Below the pieces are notes generated by a model that saw only the letters and a program-made list of their open reading frames with translations, did no database searches and had not been told where the DNA came from. From positions 4,408,501 through 4,472,500 of the forward strand of contig NZ_AP024154.1 in the NCBI RefSeq assembly GCF_015533855.1: DNA of 64,000 bases, given 5' to 3'. Below are positions 53,466 to 61,771 of the stretch, one piece after another (positions within the stretch are counted from its first letter, which is position 1; each line of letters starts with the position of its first letter). This DNA comes from Echinicola sp. 20G. Its GTDB lineage: Bacteria; Bacteroidota; Bacteroidia; Cytophagales; Cyclobacteriaceae. The position numbers and the translations under genes are program-made.

Positions 53466-54462
53466 GGTTTCTGATCTTTTCAATGATTTCGTACATTTCC
53501 GGTTGGGTCCTCTTGATTTCTTCATACATCGGCTCCACAGCTTTTCTGAAAGGCTCCTTGTCCGGATATGTAATGGTCACACCGGCTTCTTCCAACTGTT
53601 TCATCGACTCATCTTCAGCCTCCGCCCAAATCTTATACTCATACACCGCTGATTCATCGGCCGCTTCCTGAAGCCATTCTTTTTCTTGGTCACTCAATCT
53701 GTCCCATACCTTCGTACTGACAATCAACATATCAGGTACCGCTGTATGCTCATCAATGGAATAAAACTTACAGATTTCATAATGTCTGGAGCTAATCACA
53801 CTGGGTGGGTTATTTTCTGCTCCATCCACTATACCTTGTTGCAAAGCAGTATAAAGCTCCCCCCAAGATACCGGTGTAGGTGATCCTCCAAAGCTTTTGA
53901 CCATATTAATGGCTGTATTACTTTCCATGACACGGATTTTCTTTCCTACCAAGTCTTCCGGCGATTCTACTGGCTTATCTTTACTATAAAAACTTCTTGA
54001 TCCTGCATCATAAAAACAAAGTCCCTTGAGCCAAAATTGGGTGCCCTCATTCAGTAGCATTTTTCCAATTTCTCCATTCAACACCCTTTCCCTGTGTGCA
54101 TCATCTCTGAATAAATAAGGCTGGCTGAGCACTTGGATTTTAGGTGCAAAACTTTCCATGACGGCTGAAGAAACTTTGGTCATCCCAAGGCTTCCTATTT
54201 GAAGTAACTCGACCAATTCCCTTTCATTACCCAATTGGGCATTGGGATAAACCTTTAGCTCCATCTTTCCTCCAGACTTCTCCTCTAGCTTATCGGCCAT
54301 GTATAGCATAGCGGAGTGAACCGGATGGTTGGTATCTAGCCCATGTCCCAATTTTATGACCGTTTTACCACCTGTACCTTTACATGAATAGAGGGAAAAT
54401 AATGAAATAAAAATCAGTAGTTTAAGAAAAATTTTGGGCTTAAAATAATTGACAAACTTCAT
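53458..54462 (-). CDS. dctP: TRAP transporter substrate-binding protein (DctP)
   Basis: A 334-residue periplasmic lipoprotein (lipobox LYSC, Cys at about 27). DctP marks: LGHGLDTNHPVHSAMLYMAD, VYPNAQLGNERELVELLQIG, and the substrate-Arg region GKKIRVMESNTAINMVKSFGG with PTPVSWGELYTALQQGIVDG. It captures an organic acid and hands it to DctQM. It lies 6 bp after the KDPG aldolase gene. Confidence 0.95.
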   Translation of the reverse strand: MKFVNYFKPKIFLKLLIFISLFSLYSCKGTGGKTVIKLGHGLDTNHPVHSAMLYMADKLEEKSGGKMELKVYPNAQLGNERELVELLQIGSLGMTKVSSAVMESFAPKIQVLSQPYLFRDDAHRERVLNGEIGKMLLNEGTQFWLKGLCFYDAGSRSFYSKDKPVESPEDLVGKKIRVMESNTAINMVKSFGGSPTPVSWGELYTALQQGIVDGAENNPPSVISSRHYEICKFYSIDEHTAVPDMLIVSTKVWDRLSDQEKEWLQEAADESAVYEYKIWAEAEDESMKQLEEAGVTITYPDKEPFRKAVEPMYEEIKRTQPEMYEIIEKIRNHE

Positions 54463-54468
54463 TTTAGA

Positions 54469-55137
54469 TTATTTAGAATTTCGGATTGTTTCTATAATGC
54501 CTAATGCCTGTGAAATCTGTTTTTCAAGTGCATCAAATTGCTTCTGCTTGATCCATTCTTTGTTGAACAGTTGGGAGCCCATACCCACGCATGTCACACC
54601 TGCACCAAACCAAGTGGAGAGGTTTTCCTCTGTTGGTTCCACACCTCCGGTAGGCATAATCTTGATCTCTGGTAATACTGCCTTGACAGCTGACACAAAT
54701 GATGGTCCCAATACATTTCCTGGAAAAGCCTTCACCACTTCAGCTCCCATTTCCTTTGCGTTAAAAATCTCTGTCACCGTTCCGCAGCCTGGAATCCAAA
54801 GCACATCTGCTTTAGAACAGGTCACAATGACATTGGGGATCAAAGCCGGAGAAACCACAAAATCAGCTCCCGCTGCTAAAAATTCTTCCACTTGCTTAGG
54901 GGTAAAGATCGTCCCTATCCCCAAAATTAATCCTTCATACTGGGAGGCATGACTCTTTAACTCCTTAAAAACTTCCAGTGCATTTTCTCCCCTATTGGTA
55001 AATTCAAATACGCGGACACCTGCTTTATAGGAAGCATCCAATACATCTTTGGCCACAGCAATATCTGAGTGATTGAAAACAGGGATCATTCCTGTCTCTT
55101 CCATTGCTGCAATAACCTCACTCTTACTGAATTTCAT
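54469..55137 (-). CDS. KDPG/KHG aldolase
   Basis: A class I aldolase of 222 residues that splits 2-keto-3-deoxy-6-phosphogluconate into pyruvate and glyceraldehyde 3-phosphate. The active-site Glu is in GVRVFEFTNRG and the Schiff-base Lys in VVKAFPGNVLGPSF; IMPTGGVEPT binds phosphate. In the operon it follows the KDG kinase, which makes its substrate. The 8-bp spacing shows tight coupling. Confidence 0.96.
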   Translation of the reverse strand: MKFSKSEVIAAMEETGMIPVFNHSDIAVAKDVLDASYKAGVRVFEFTNRGENALEVFKELKSHASQYEGLILGIGTIFTPKQVEEFLAAGADFVVSPALIPNVIVTCSKADVLWIPGCGTVTEIFNAKEMGAEVVKAFPGNVLGPSFVSAVKAVLPEIKIMPTGGVEPTEENLSTWFGAGVTCVGMGSQLFNKEWIKQKQFDALEKQISQALGIIETIRNSK

Positions 55138-55145
55138 AAATCTAT

Positions 55146-56141
55146 TTATCTTAATAATTTTCCTACATTTTCTCCTTTTACCAACTGGCTCACCTCGTCC
55201 ACAGACACAAAATTGGCATCCCCGGGGATACTGTGTTTCAAAACTGATGCTGCGACCGCAAATTCCAAAGCCTCCTGGTCTCCTGACCCCAACAAGCCAT
55301 AGATCAATCCCGCCATATAAGCATCTCCACCACCTACCCTGTCAACAATATGGGTCATGTCATAAGTCTTTGACTCTAAAAGTTCCTCTCCATTCCATAG
55401 CACTCCGCACAACTTGTTATGGGAAGCACTGATGGACTCCCTGTAAGTGGTCGAAACATACTTAATGGAGGGACATTTTTCCTGCGCCTTTTTACACGCC
55501 GTTACATAATCTTCCTCATGGATATCCATGCAGTTTTCAAAATCCGTAAGCCCGGCTATAATAAGGTCCGTCTGGGCAATCAAATCGGGCATGATATCCA
55601 AGGGCTGTTTGCCATATTGCCACAGGTTCCTTCTGTAATTAATGTCTCCACTGATTTTGACACCCTGGGCCTTGGCAGCCTTGACGGCATCCTGGCAAAG
55701 TTTGGCAGCTGAGGCTGAAATGGCTGGTGTGATTCCTGTCCAATGAAACCAATCCGCACCTTCAAAGATCTTTTCCCAATCTATTTTGGCAGGGTCAAAA
55801 TTGGCAAAAACAGAATCAAAACGATCATAAATGATTTTGGATGAACGTTGCATGGCTCCGTTTTCCACAAAGTATAATCCCATCCTCCCTTCATCAAAAT
55901 AAACGTGTGAAGTGTCCAAACCGGCAAACCTAAGGTACTGCACTGCTGATTTACCGATATCATGGTTTGGAAAGGCAGTGACATGAGCCGCGGAGACTCC
56001 CCAATTGGCCAAAGATATGGCCACATTGGCTTCTGCTCCTCCAAAAACTACATTGTAACTGTCTGCACTGATGAATCTTTCGTACCCTGGAGTGGATAAT
56101 CTCATCATTATTTCCCCAAGGCTAATCACTCGTTTATTCAT
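55146..56141 (-). CDS. kdgK: 2-keto-3-deoxygluconate kinase (PfkB family)
   Basis: A sugar kinase of 331 residues. PfkB marks are FGGAEANVAISLANWG near the N-terminus and the GGGDAYMAGLIYG anion hole with the catalytic Asp near the C-terminus. Next to KDPG aldolase and UxaA, phosphorylation of KDG is the likely reaction. The start is ATG at 56139-56141 (MNKRVISLGEIMMR); the frame is open 12 codons upstream. It is divergent from the altronate dehydratase gene and shares a LacI-type site with it. Confidence 0.93.
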   Translation of the reverse strand: MNKRVISLGEIMMRLSTPGYERFISADSYNVVFGGAEANVAISLANWGVSAAHVTAFPNHDIGKSAVQYLRFAGLDTSHVYFDEGRMGLYFVENGAMQRSSKIIYDRFDSVFANFDPAKIDWEKIFEGADWFHWTGITPAISASAAKLCQDAVKAAKAQGVKISGDINYRRNLWQYGKQPLDIMPDLIAQTDLIIAGLTDFENCMDIHEEDYVTACKKAQEKCPSIKYVSTTYRESISASHNKLCGVLWNGEELLESKTYDMTHIVDRVGGGDAYMAGLIYGLLGSGDQEALEFAVAASVLKHSIPGDANFVSVDEVSQLVKGENVGKLLR

Positions 56142-56236
56142 GGATAAGTTCAATTTTATTTCCCGAATTAAGCCCAAAATAATTTCCTTTAGAAAAAAAA
56201 CAGGAATTTTATTCTCATTAATATTTTTTTACCTAA

Positions 56237-56258
56237 ATTGTGCAATCGATTGCGCAAT
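56237..56258. promoter_or_regulatory. LacI-type operator palindrome between kdgK and uxaA
   Basis: A 22-bp inverted repeat with one mismatched pair: half ATTGTGCAATC, half GATTGCGCAAT. The centre GCAATCGATTGC fits the LacI-family pattern TGnAAnCGnTTnCA. It lies 18 bp upstream of uxaA and 95 bp upstream of kdgK, so it could control both divergent units. No LacI-type regulator gene is in the window. Confidence 0.7.
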
Positions 56259-56276
56259 ATATAAATTTTAATTCAC

Positions 56277-57923
56277 ATGCTACATAAAATTTTAAAGATT
56301 CATCCAAATGACAATGTGTTGGTGGCTCTTACAGACCTTAAAGCAGGAGAAAATATTTCTTTTGAAGGTAAAGAGATCACATTGACACATGATGTCAAGG
56401 CGAAGCATAAATTTGCTGAGATGGATTTTGCCAAAGACCATGACATCTACATGTATGGTATTATCTGTGGCAAAGCCATGAATGACATTGCAGAGGGTGA
56501 AGTATTAACAACCCAAAATGTTGCCCATAAAACTTCTGAATTCACTGGAAAAAGGGATTTCAAATCCTGGACAGCTCCAGATGTATCAAAATGGGCAAAC
56601 CGAAACTTTATGGGCTATCACCGAGAAGATGGCCAGGTAGGAACAGCAAATTACTGGCTGGTTATTCCTTTGGTTTTCTGTGAAAACAGAAATATCGAAA
56701 TTATGAAGCAAGCCTTTGTAGAAGAACTTGGCTTTGCCAAACCCAACAAGTATAAGACTTTTGTAAAGCAAATGCGTGACCTATACACCCAAGGGGAAAA
56801 AGAAAAGATTGCCCAATTGAGTGTGGAAACGATTGATCAAGATGAAGAGACTCGTATCTTCAAAAACATAGATGGCATTAAGTTTCTGACCCATCAGGGA
56901 GGTTGCGGAGGAATTCGACAAGACTCCGAAATGCTGTGTGCCCTAATAGCAGGATATATCAACAATCCCAACGTAGCAGGTGCCACTATATTAAGTTTGG
57001 GCTGCCAAAATGCTCAACCTACTATCCTGCAAGAAAAACTGGACAAGATCAATCCTGACTTGAAGAAACCAGTGATATTATTGGAGCAGCAAAAAGAAGG
57101 GACAGAGAGTACTTTGCTGACCAACGCTATTCAAAAGACATTCTTGGCACTGACAGAAGCTGATCAAATCGAGCGAAAACCTGCTCCATTGAGCAAATTG
57201 ACCGTTGGCCTTGAATGCGGCGGATCTGATGGTTTCTCTGGGATTTCGGCGAACCCATCTGTTGGACATGCTTCTGATTTAGTGGTTGCATTAGGAGGAA
57301 AAACCATCCTCTCCGAATTCCCAGAACTATGTGGTGTGGAGCAGGAGTTGATCAACAGATGCACAACAGATGAAGCAGCTGATAAGTTTGTTAACTTAAT
57401 GAGAGCTTATGCCGCATCTGCTGAAGCTGTGGGCTCTGGATTCGATATGAACCCAAGCCCAGGGAACATCAAGGATGGCCTGATCACTGATGCCATGAAA
57501 TCTGCCGGAGCTGCCAAAAAAGGAGGCACCTCTCCTATTGTGGATGTTTTGGATTATGCAGAATATGTCACCAAGCCCGGCCTTAACCTTTTGTGCACTC
57601 CTGGTAATGATGTGGAAAGCACTACAGCCATGGCAGGGTCTGGAGCCAATGTCATTCTCTTCACCACAGGCTTGGGCACTCCTACCGGAAACCCAGTAAC
57701 TCCAGTTCTTAAAGTCTCCTCCAATCATGTATTAGCAGAAAAAATGTCTGATATTATTGATATCAATACCGGAGGTGTGATTTCTGGTGATAAAAGTATT
57801 GATCAAATGGGCGAAGAAATCTTGGAACACATCATTGAAGTGGCTAGTGGAAATAAAAAAGCAAAAGCCATGACTTTGAATCAAGATGATTTTATTCCTT
57901 GGAAAAGAGGGGTCTCTTTATAG
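56277..57923 (+). CDS. uxaA: UxaA family altronate dehydratase
   Basis: A 548-residue protein with an N-terminal SAF domain (about 1-85) and the UxaA core. Marks: GYHREDGQVGTANYWLVIPL, THQGGCGGIRQDSEMLC, GLECGGSDGFSGISANPSVG (iron-ligand Cys and Gly-rich), and TGLGTPTGNPVTPVLKVSSN. It removes water from D-altronate to give 2-keto-3-deoxygluconate, the substrate of the adjacent kinase. A related galactarate dehydratase is the alternative. It is divergent from the kdgK operon. Genes for UxaB and UxaC are not in the window. Confidence 0.93.
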   Translation: MLHKILKIHPNDNVLVALTDLKAGENISFEGKEITLTHDVKAKHKFAEMDFAKDHDIYMYGIICGKAMNDIAEGEVLTTQNVAHKTSEFTGKRDFKSWTAPDVSKWANRNFMGYHREDGQVGTANYWLVIPLVFCENRNIEIMKQAFVEELGFAKPNKYKTFVKQMRDLYTQGEKEKIAQLSVETIDQDEETRIFKNIDGIKFLTHQGGCGGIRQDSEMLCALIAGYINNPNVAGATILSLGCQNAQPTILQEKLDKINPDLKKPVILLEQQKEGTESTLLTNAIQKTFLALTEADQIERKPAPLSKLTVGLECGGSDGFSGISANPSVGHASDLVVALGGKTILSEFPELCGVEQELINRCTTDEAADKFVNLMRAYAASAEAVGSGFDMNPSPGNIKDGLITDAMKSAGAAKKGGTSPIVDVLDYAEYVTKPGLNLLCTPGNDVESTTAMAGSGANVILFTTGLGTPTGNPVTPVLKVSSNHVLAEKMSDIIDINTGGVISGDKSIDQMGEEILEHIIEVASGNKKAKAMTLNQDDFIPWKRGVSL

Positions 57924-57950
57924 GAGGTTAACTTCACTTCAGAAAGTATC

Positions 57951-57976
57951 AAAAGGACACCATTGGGTGTCCTTTT
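57951..57976 (+). terminator. Intrinsic terminator of uxaA
   Basis: Hairpin AAAAGGACACC / GGTGTCCTTTT with ATTG loop, 28 bp past the stop, with four T at the end of the stem. Confidence 0.82.
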
Positions 57977-58068
57977 ATCTTTACTACCATGCACCAAATA
58001 TTCAAAGTCACAAAAAACATATTCCCTTCAAACAAGCACGTTTGCCACTTCATATGCCTTGATGTTAT

Positions 58069-58082
58069 CGGAATCGATTTCG
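58069..58082 (+). promoter_or_regulatory. Possible LacI-type half-conserved palindrome upstream of the DUF1080 gene
   Basis: CGGAATCGATTTCG is a 14-bp palindrome with one mismatched pair; its AATCGATT core equals that of the site at 56237-56258. It lies 84 bp before the start codon at 58166. Shared control of the uronate and keto-glycoside loci is possible but unproven. Confidence 0.35.
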
Positions 58083-58165
58083 TAATTAAACTTTTTCCAT
58101 TATTTGACAAGCAAAGATTAAATCCTCATTTTTAGATTACTAAAATCAATAAAACTGAGTATAAC

Positions 58166-59557
58166 ATGTTTAAGAAATTTTCTTTTCCACTTGCAGTAAT
58201 TATCAGTGGAATAATTTGCTTTTCCTGCTCTGAAAAGGCTGTTAGTTCTGAAGATAGTAAAGATGGTGAATGGACCTCTCTCTTCGATGGTAAGTCTCTT
58301 GAAGGCTGGAAACCACTTGGTGGTGAAGCAGAATTTGTAATCGAAGATGGTACCATCGTCGGAATCTCTAAAATCAATACACCCAATACATTTTTGTCCA
58401 CTGAAAAAGAGTATAGTGATTATATTCTTGAATTGGATCTTAAAATAGAAGATGTTACCAGTAACTCTGGTGTAATGACCCGTGGTCAATATGATGCTGA
58501 AAAAAACAGGGTTTTTGGTTATCAGATTGAAGCAGACCCGAAAGAAAGAGCATGGTCTGGTGGACTATATGATGAAGCAAGAAGAGGCTGGCTTTACCCC
58601 CTCACACTCAATCCTGAAGCGAGAAGTGCTTTCAAAATGGGAGAATTCAATCATTACAGAATAGAAGCCATTGGAAATGTAATCAAAACTTGGGTAAATG
58701 ATCAACCTGTCGCTTATGTGGTAGATGACATGGACAGTAAAGGATTTATTGGCCTTCAGGTTCATAGCATTGGTAAAAATCCTGACCATGCGGGAAGAAA
58801 AACCTATTTCAAGAATATTAAAATCCAAACAGAAAATCTTGAATCGAAGCCTTTCCCTAAAGGAATCTATGTTGTGAGCACCAAGGACAATACCCTTACC
58901 GACTATGAAAAAGAAGATGGTTGGAAATTGCTTTTCAACGGTCAAAATAGCGAGGGATGGAGATCTGCAAACGGAGATGAATTCCCATCAAAAGGATGGT
59001 CTGTAAATGATGGAGTGTTGACCATTGCTGAGTCTGATGGTAGTGAATCCCAATCTTATGGAGACATCGTTACAAAGGATCAGTACAGTGCTTTCGACCT
59101 ATCTTTTAACTTCAAACTTTCCGAAGGTGCCAATAGTGGTGTGAAATACTTTGTCACCCTTGATGAACAAACTTCTGGATCTGCTATTGGTTTAGAATAT
59201 CAAATTTTGGATGACGAAAAGCATCCTGATGCCAAAATGGGTAGAGATGGCAACAGAACCTTATCCTCCCTGTATGACCTGATTACAGCAGCCAAAGAAG
59301 GTAGATTCACCAAAAAAATAGGTGAATGGAACTTAGGCCGAGTAGTGGTTTATCCTAATAATCATGTAGAGCACTATTTGAACGGCATTAAAGTTTTGGA
59401 ATACGAAAGAGGTTCTGAAGATTTCAGAAAGCTTGTTTCAGAAAGTAAGTACAAAAAATGGGAAAACTTTGGTGAAGCTGAAAAAGGCCATATCCTATTA
59501 CAAGATCATGGCAACTTGGTAAGCTTTAAAAACATCAAAATCAAAGAGCTTAAATAA
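58166..59557 (+). CDS. Two-domain DUF1080 (3-keto-glycoside hydrolase/lyase) lipoprotein
   Basis: A 463-residue lipoprotein (lipobox IICFSC, Cys at about 19). Two DUF1080 jelly-rolls follow: about 33-228 (WTSLFDGKSLEGWKPLGG, LDLKIEDVTSNSGVMTRGQY, FKNIKIQ) and about 245-463 (WKLLFNGQNSEGWRSANG, FNFKLSEGANSGVKYFV, FKNIKIKEL). Such proteins cleave 3-keto-glucosides made by Gfo/Idh-type dehydrogenases, and one is encoded just downstream. It is likely periplasmic. The two domains differ considerably, so they may act on different substrates. Confidence 0.9.
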   Translation: MFKKFSFPLAVIISGIICFSCSEKAVSSEDSKDGEWTSLFDGKSLEGWKPLGGEAEFVIEDGTIVGISKINTPNTFLSTEKEYSDYILELDLKIEDVTSNSGVMTRGQYDAEKNRVFGYQIEADPKERAWSGGLYDEARRGWLYPLTLNPEARSAFKMGEFNHYRIEAIGNVIKTWVNDQPVAYVVDDMDSKGFIGLQVHSIGKNPDHAGRKTYFKNIKIQTENLESKPFPKGIYVVSTKDNTLTDYEKEDGWKLLFNGQNSEGWRSANGDEFPSKGWSVNDGVLTIAESDGSESQSYGDIVTKDQYSAFDLSFNFKLSEGANSGVKYFVTLDEQTSGSAIGLEYQILDDEKHPDAKMGRDGNRTLSSLYDLITAAKEGRFTKKIGEWNLGRVVVYPNNHVEHYLNGIKVLEYERGSEDFRKLVSESKYKKWENFGEAEKGHILLQDHGNLVSFKNIKIKELK

Positions 59558-59604
59558 TCCCTTATCTCATTAGGGCATATGATATAAACCACAGCAACTG
59601 AAAT

Positions 59605-59646
59605 GACTCTGATACTCATAAAACTTGAGCTATCAGGGTCTTTCTT
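59605..59646 (+). terminator. Probable terminator between DUF1080 and Gfo/Idh genes
   Basis: Imperfect hairpin GACTCTGATA / TATCAGGGTC with an inner TCA/TGA extension, followed by TTTCTT. It would partly uncouple the two genes. Confidence 0.6.
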
Positions 59647-59705
59647 CCTTAATAGGCATTGTGAGTTGAAAACCCAGCATAACCATTAATCCTAAATTAA
59701 AAAAA

Positions 59706-61055
59706 ATGAAAACCAATAATAATAGAAGAGAGTTTATTAAAAAATCAGCTTTGGCCACTGCAGGTCTATCCAGCTTAGGAGCATTAGGCTTTTCGGCCAA
59801 AAGCTACGGAAATATCCTTGGGGCCAATGAAAGATTAAATGTAGCAATCTGTGGCTTAGGAAGAAGATTAGGAGCTTACTACGATCCCATTGCTTTGCCT
59901 CAATCAAATGTAAACTTGATTTACCTGTGTGATGTTATGAAATCTCAAAGGGAAAAAGCTGCCAAAAACTTTTCAAAAAGATTGGATTACATCCCTCAGT
60001 TGGAGAATAGCATTTTCAAAGTAATCGAAGACCCCAAAGTAGATGCCATCATCAATGCAACACCTGACCATTGGCATGCTCCCGGAACTTGGATGGCTGT
60101 AGAGGCCGGCAAACATGTTTATGTCGAGAAACCTTGTAGCCATAATCCTAGAGAAGGTGAGCTTTTGATGGAATACCAAGAGAAGTATAACAAAGTGATT
60201 CAAATGGGGAATCAACAGCGTTCTTCAGAACCAAGTATTGAAATTATAAAGGCCATCCATGAAGGGGCAATTGGAAAAGCCTATAAAGCCACTGCCTTTT
60301 ACTCCAATGCCAGAGGGGAAGTGGTCAACCCTACCAAAGCTCCTGTGCCTGAAGGGTTAGATTGGGATCTTTTCCAAGGGCCATCCCCTAGAAAAGAATA
60401 CATGCATGACACTTGGAACTATAATTGGCACTGGTATGGTTGGGATTTTGGCACTGCTGAAACAGGAAACAACGCCACCCACGAGTTGGATATTGCCAGA
60501 TGGGCGTTGCAAGTTGAATTCCCTAACCGTGTCATGGTTGATTCAGGAAAGTACCATTGGCCTGAGGATGGCTGGACCATGTACGATACCATGGATGCTG
60601 TATTCAAATTTGAAGAAAATAAAACTATCCAATGGGATGGAAAAAGCCGAAACAGTATGAAAACCTACGGCGGTGGCAGAGGAACCATCATTTATGGAAC
60701 TGAAGGCTCGGTATTTATTGATAGAAGTGGTTACAAACAATATGACCGTGATGGTAAATTGGTAAAAGAAAATTACGGATCTGGTTCTGAAGCTGGTACT
60801 GCACTTGGTGGCGGTGGTGATGTTTCCACTACCCACGTCTACAATTTCTTTGAAGCCATTAGAGGTAAGCAAGTTCAAAATTCCCCAATTGGAGAAGGAG
60901 CTAAAAGTACCTTGTTATGCCATTTGGCAAACATTGCTTCCAGAACCGGGGAAGTATTGGAATGCGACACTAAAAATGGACATATCACCAATAGTAAGGC
61001 CGCTCAAAAACTATGGTCTAGAGAATATGAAAAAGGCTATGAACCAACAATCTAG
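59706..61055 (+). CDS. Tat-exported Gfo/Idh/MocA family oxidoreductase
   Basis: A 449-residue NAD(P)-dependent dehydrogenase. The Tat signal is NNRREFIKKSALATAGLSSL, so it is exported folded with its cofactor. The Rossmann part has AICGLGRRLG, and the catalytic EKP is in VYVEKPCSHNPREG. DHWH in ATPDHWHAPG and the NATHELDIARWAL block are typical of the secreted family. With DUF1080 partners, such proteins oxidise sugar C3 hydroxyls in Bacteroides. The pairing with the upstream DUF1080 gene supports that role here. Confidence 0.92.
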   Translation: MKTNNNRREFIKKSALATAGLSSLGALGFSAKSYGNILGANERLNVAICGLGRRLGAYYDPIALPQSNVNLIYLCDVMKSQREKAAKNFSKRLDYIPQLENSIFKVIEDPKVDAIINATPDHWHAPGTWMAVEAGKHVYVEKPCSHNPREGELLMEYQEKYNKVIQMGNQQRSSEPSIEIIKAIHEGAIGKAYKATAFYSNARGEVVNPTKAPVPEGLDWDLFQGPSPRKEYMHDTWNYNWHWYGWDFGTAETGNNATHELDIARWALQVEFPNRVMVDSGKYHWPEDGWTMYDTMDAVFKFEENKTIQWDGKSRNSMKTYGGGRGTIIYGTEGSVFIDRSGYKQYDRDGKLVKENYGSGSEAGTALGGGGDVSTTHVYNFFEAIRGKQVQNSPIGEGAKSTLLCHLANIASRTGEVLECDTKNGHITNSKAAQKLWSREYEKGYEPTI

Positions 61056-61080
61056 ATTTAAGGTTTAAGCTAATTTTAAT

Positions 61081-61112
61081 AAAAAAAACGCCCTTTGAAG
61101 GGCGTTTTTTTT
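61081..61112. terminator. Bidirectional terminator between Gfo/Idh gene and trmB
   Basis: A 15-bp stem (ACGCCCTT / AAGGGCGT plus long A and T runs, 2-nt loop). It serves both convergent genes and ends just at the trmB stop. Confidence 0.9.
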
Positions 61113-61770
61113 ATTTGAACTTGAATTTCAGGTATTTTATTTTTTCTCCTTTTTCACTGAAGATCGCTTCATAGCGGGTCTTAATTCCATGATGGTCATC
61201 CTTAAATTCTGAATTATAAAAATCATGGGTATACACCAAATCAATAATATCCTCCCTAGAATTTAATAGCTCCAAAGTATAGTCAAATAGACCTGTATTG
61301 TCTGTTTTGAAATGTACAATTCCTCCTTCTTTGATCATTGGTTTGTACATTTCTAAAAAGCGAGGTGATGTCAACCTTTTTTTCTCATCCCCATCCCTTG
61401 GTCTTGGATCAGGAAAAGTTATCCACAGTTCATCGATCTCCTTTTCATCGAAAAACCGTTCCAATAATTCAATCTGAGTTCTCAGAAAAGCCACATTCAC
61501 CAGTCCTTCTGCAATGGCTATTGTGCTTCCTTTCCAGATTCTGGAGCCTTTAATATCCACACCGATAAAGTTTTGCTCTGGGTATTCCCGAGCCAATCCT
61601 ACCGTAAACTCTCCCCTCCCACAGGCTAATTCCACCACAAGCGGTTGATCATTATGAAATTGTTCTTTCCCCCAGTTTCCTTTTATGCGTTCAAAAATCT
61701 CTTTTCCTTCCTGAACAACATTTCTATTTTCTTCGTTGGCTTTGAATCTGGCCAGCTTATTTCTACCCAT
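61111..61770 (-). CDS. trmB: tRNA (guanine-N7)-methyltransferase
   Basis: A 219-residue SAM-dependent enzyme that methylates G46 in the variable loop of tRNAs. SAM site VVELACGRGEFTVGLAREYP; catalytic Asp region LWITFPDPRPRDG; RLTSPRFLEMY follows, all TrmB marks. The start is ATG at 61768-61770 (MGRNKLARF), 1 bp after the folC stop; a TTG ten codons upstream inside folC is less likely. It forms an operon with folC and the TonB-like gene. Confidence 0.96.
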   Translation of the reverse strand: MGRNKLARFKANEENRNVVQEGKEIFERIKGNWGKEQFHNDQPLVVELACGRGEFTVGLAREYPEQNFIGVDIKGSRIWKGSTIAIAEGLVNVAFLRTQIELLERFFDEKEIDELWITFPDPRPRDGDEKKRLTSPRFLEMYKPMIKEGGIVHFKTDNTGLFDYTLELLNSREDIIDLVYTHDFYNSEFKDDHHGIKTRYEAIFSEKGEKIKYLKFKFK

Positions 61771-61771
61771 T

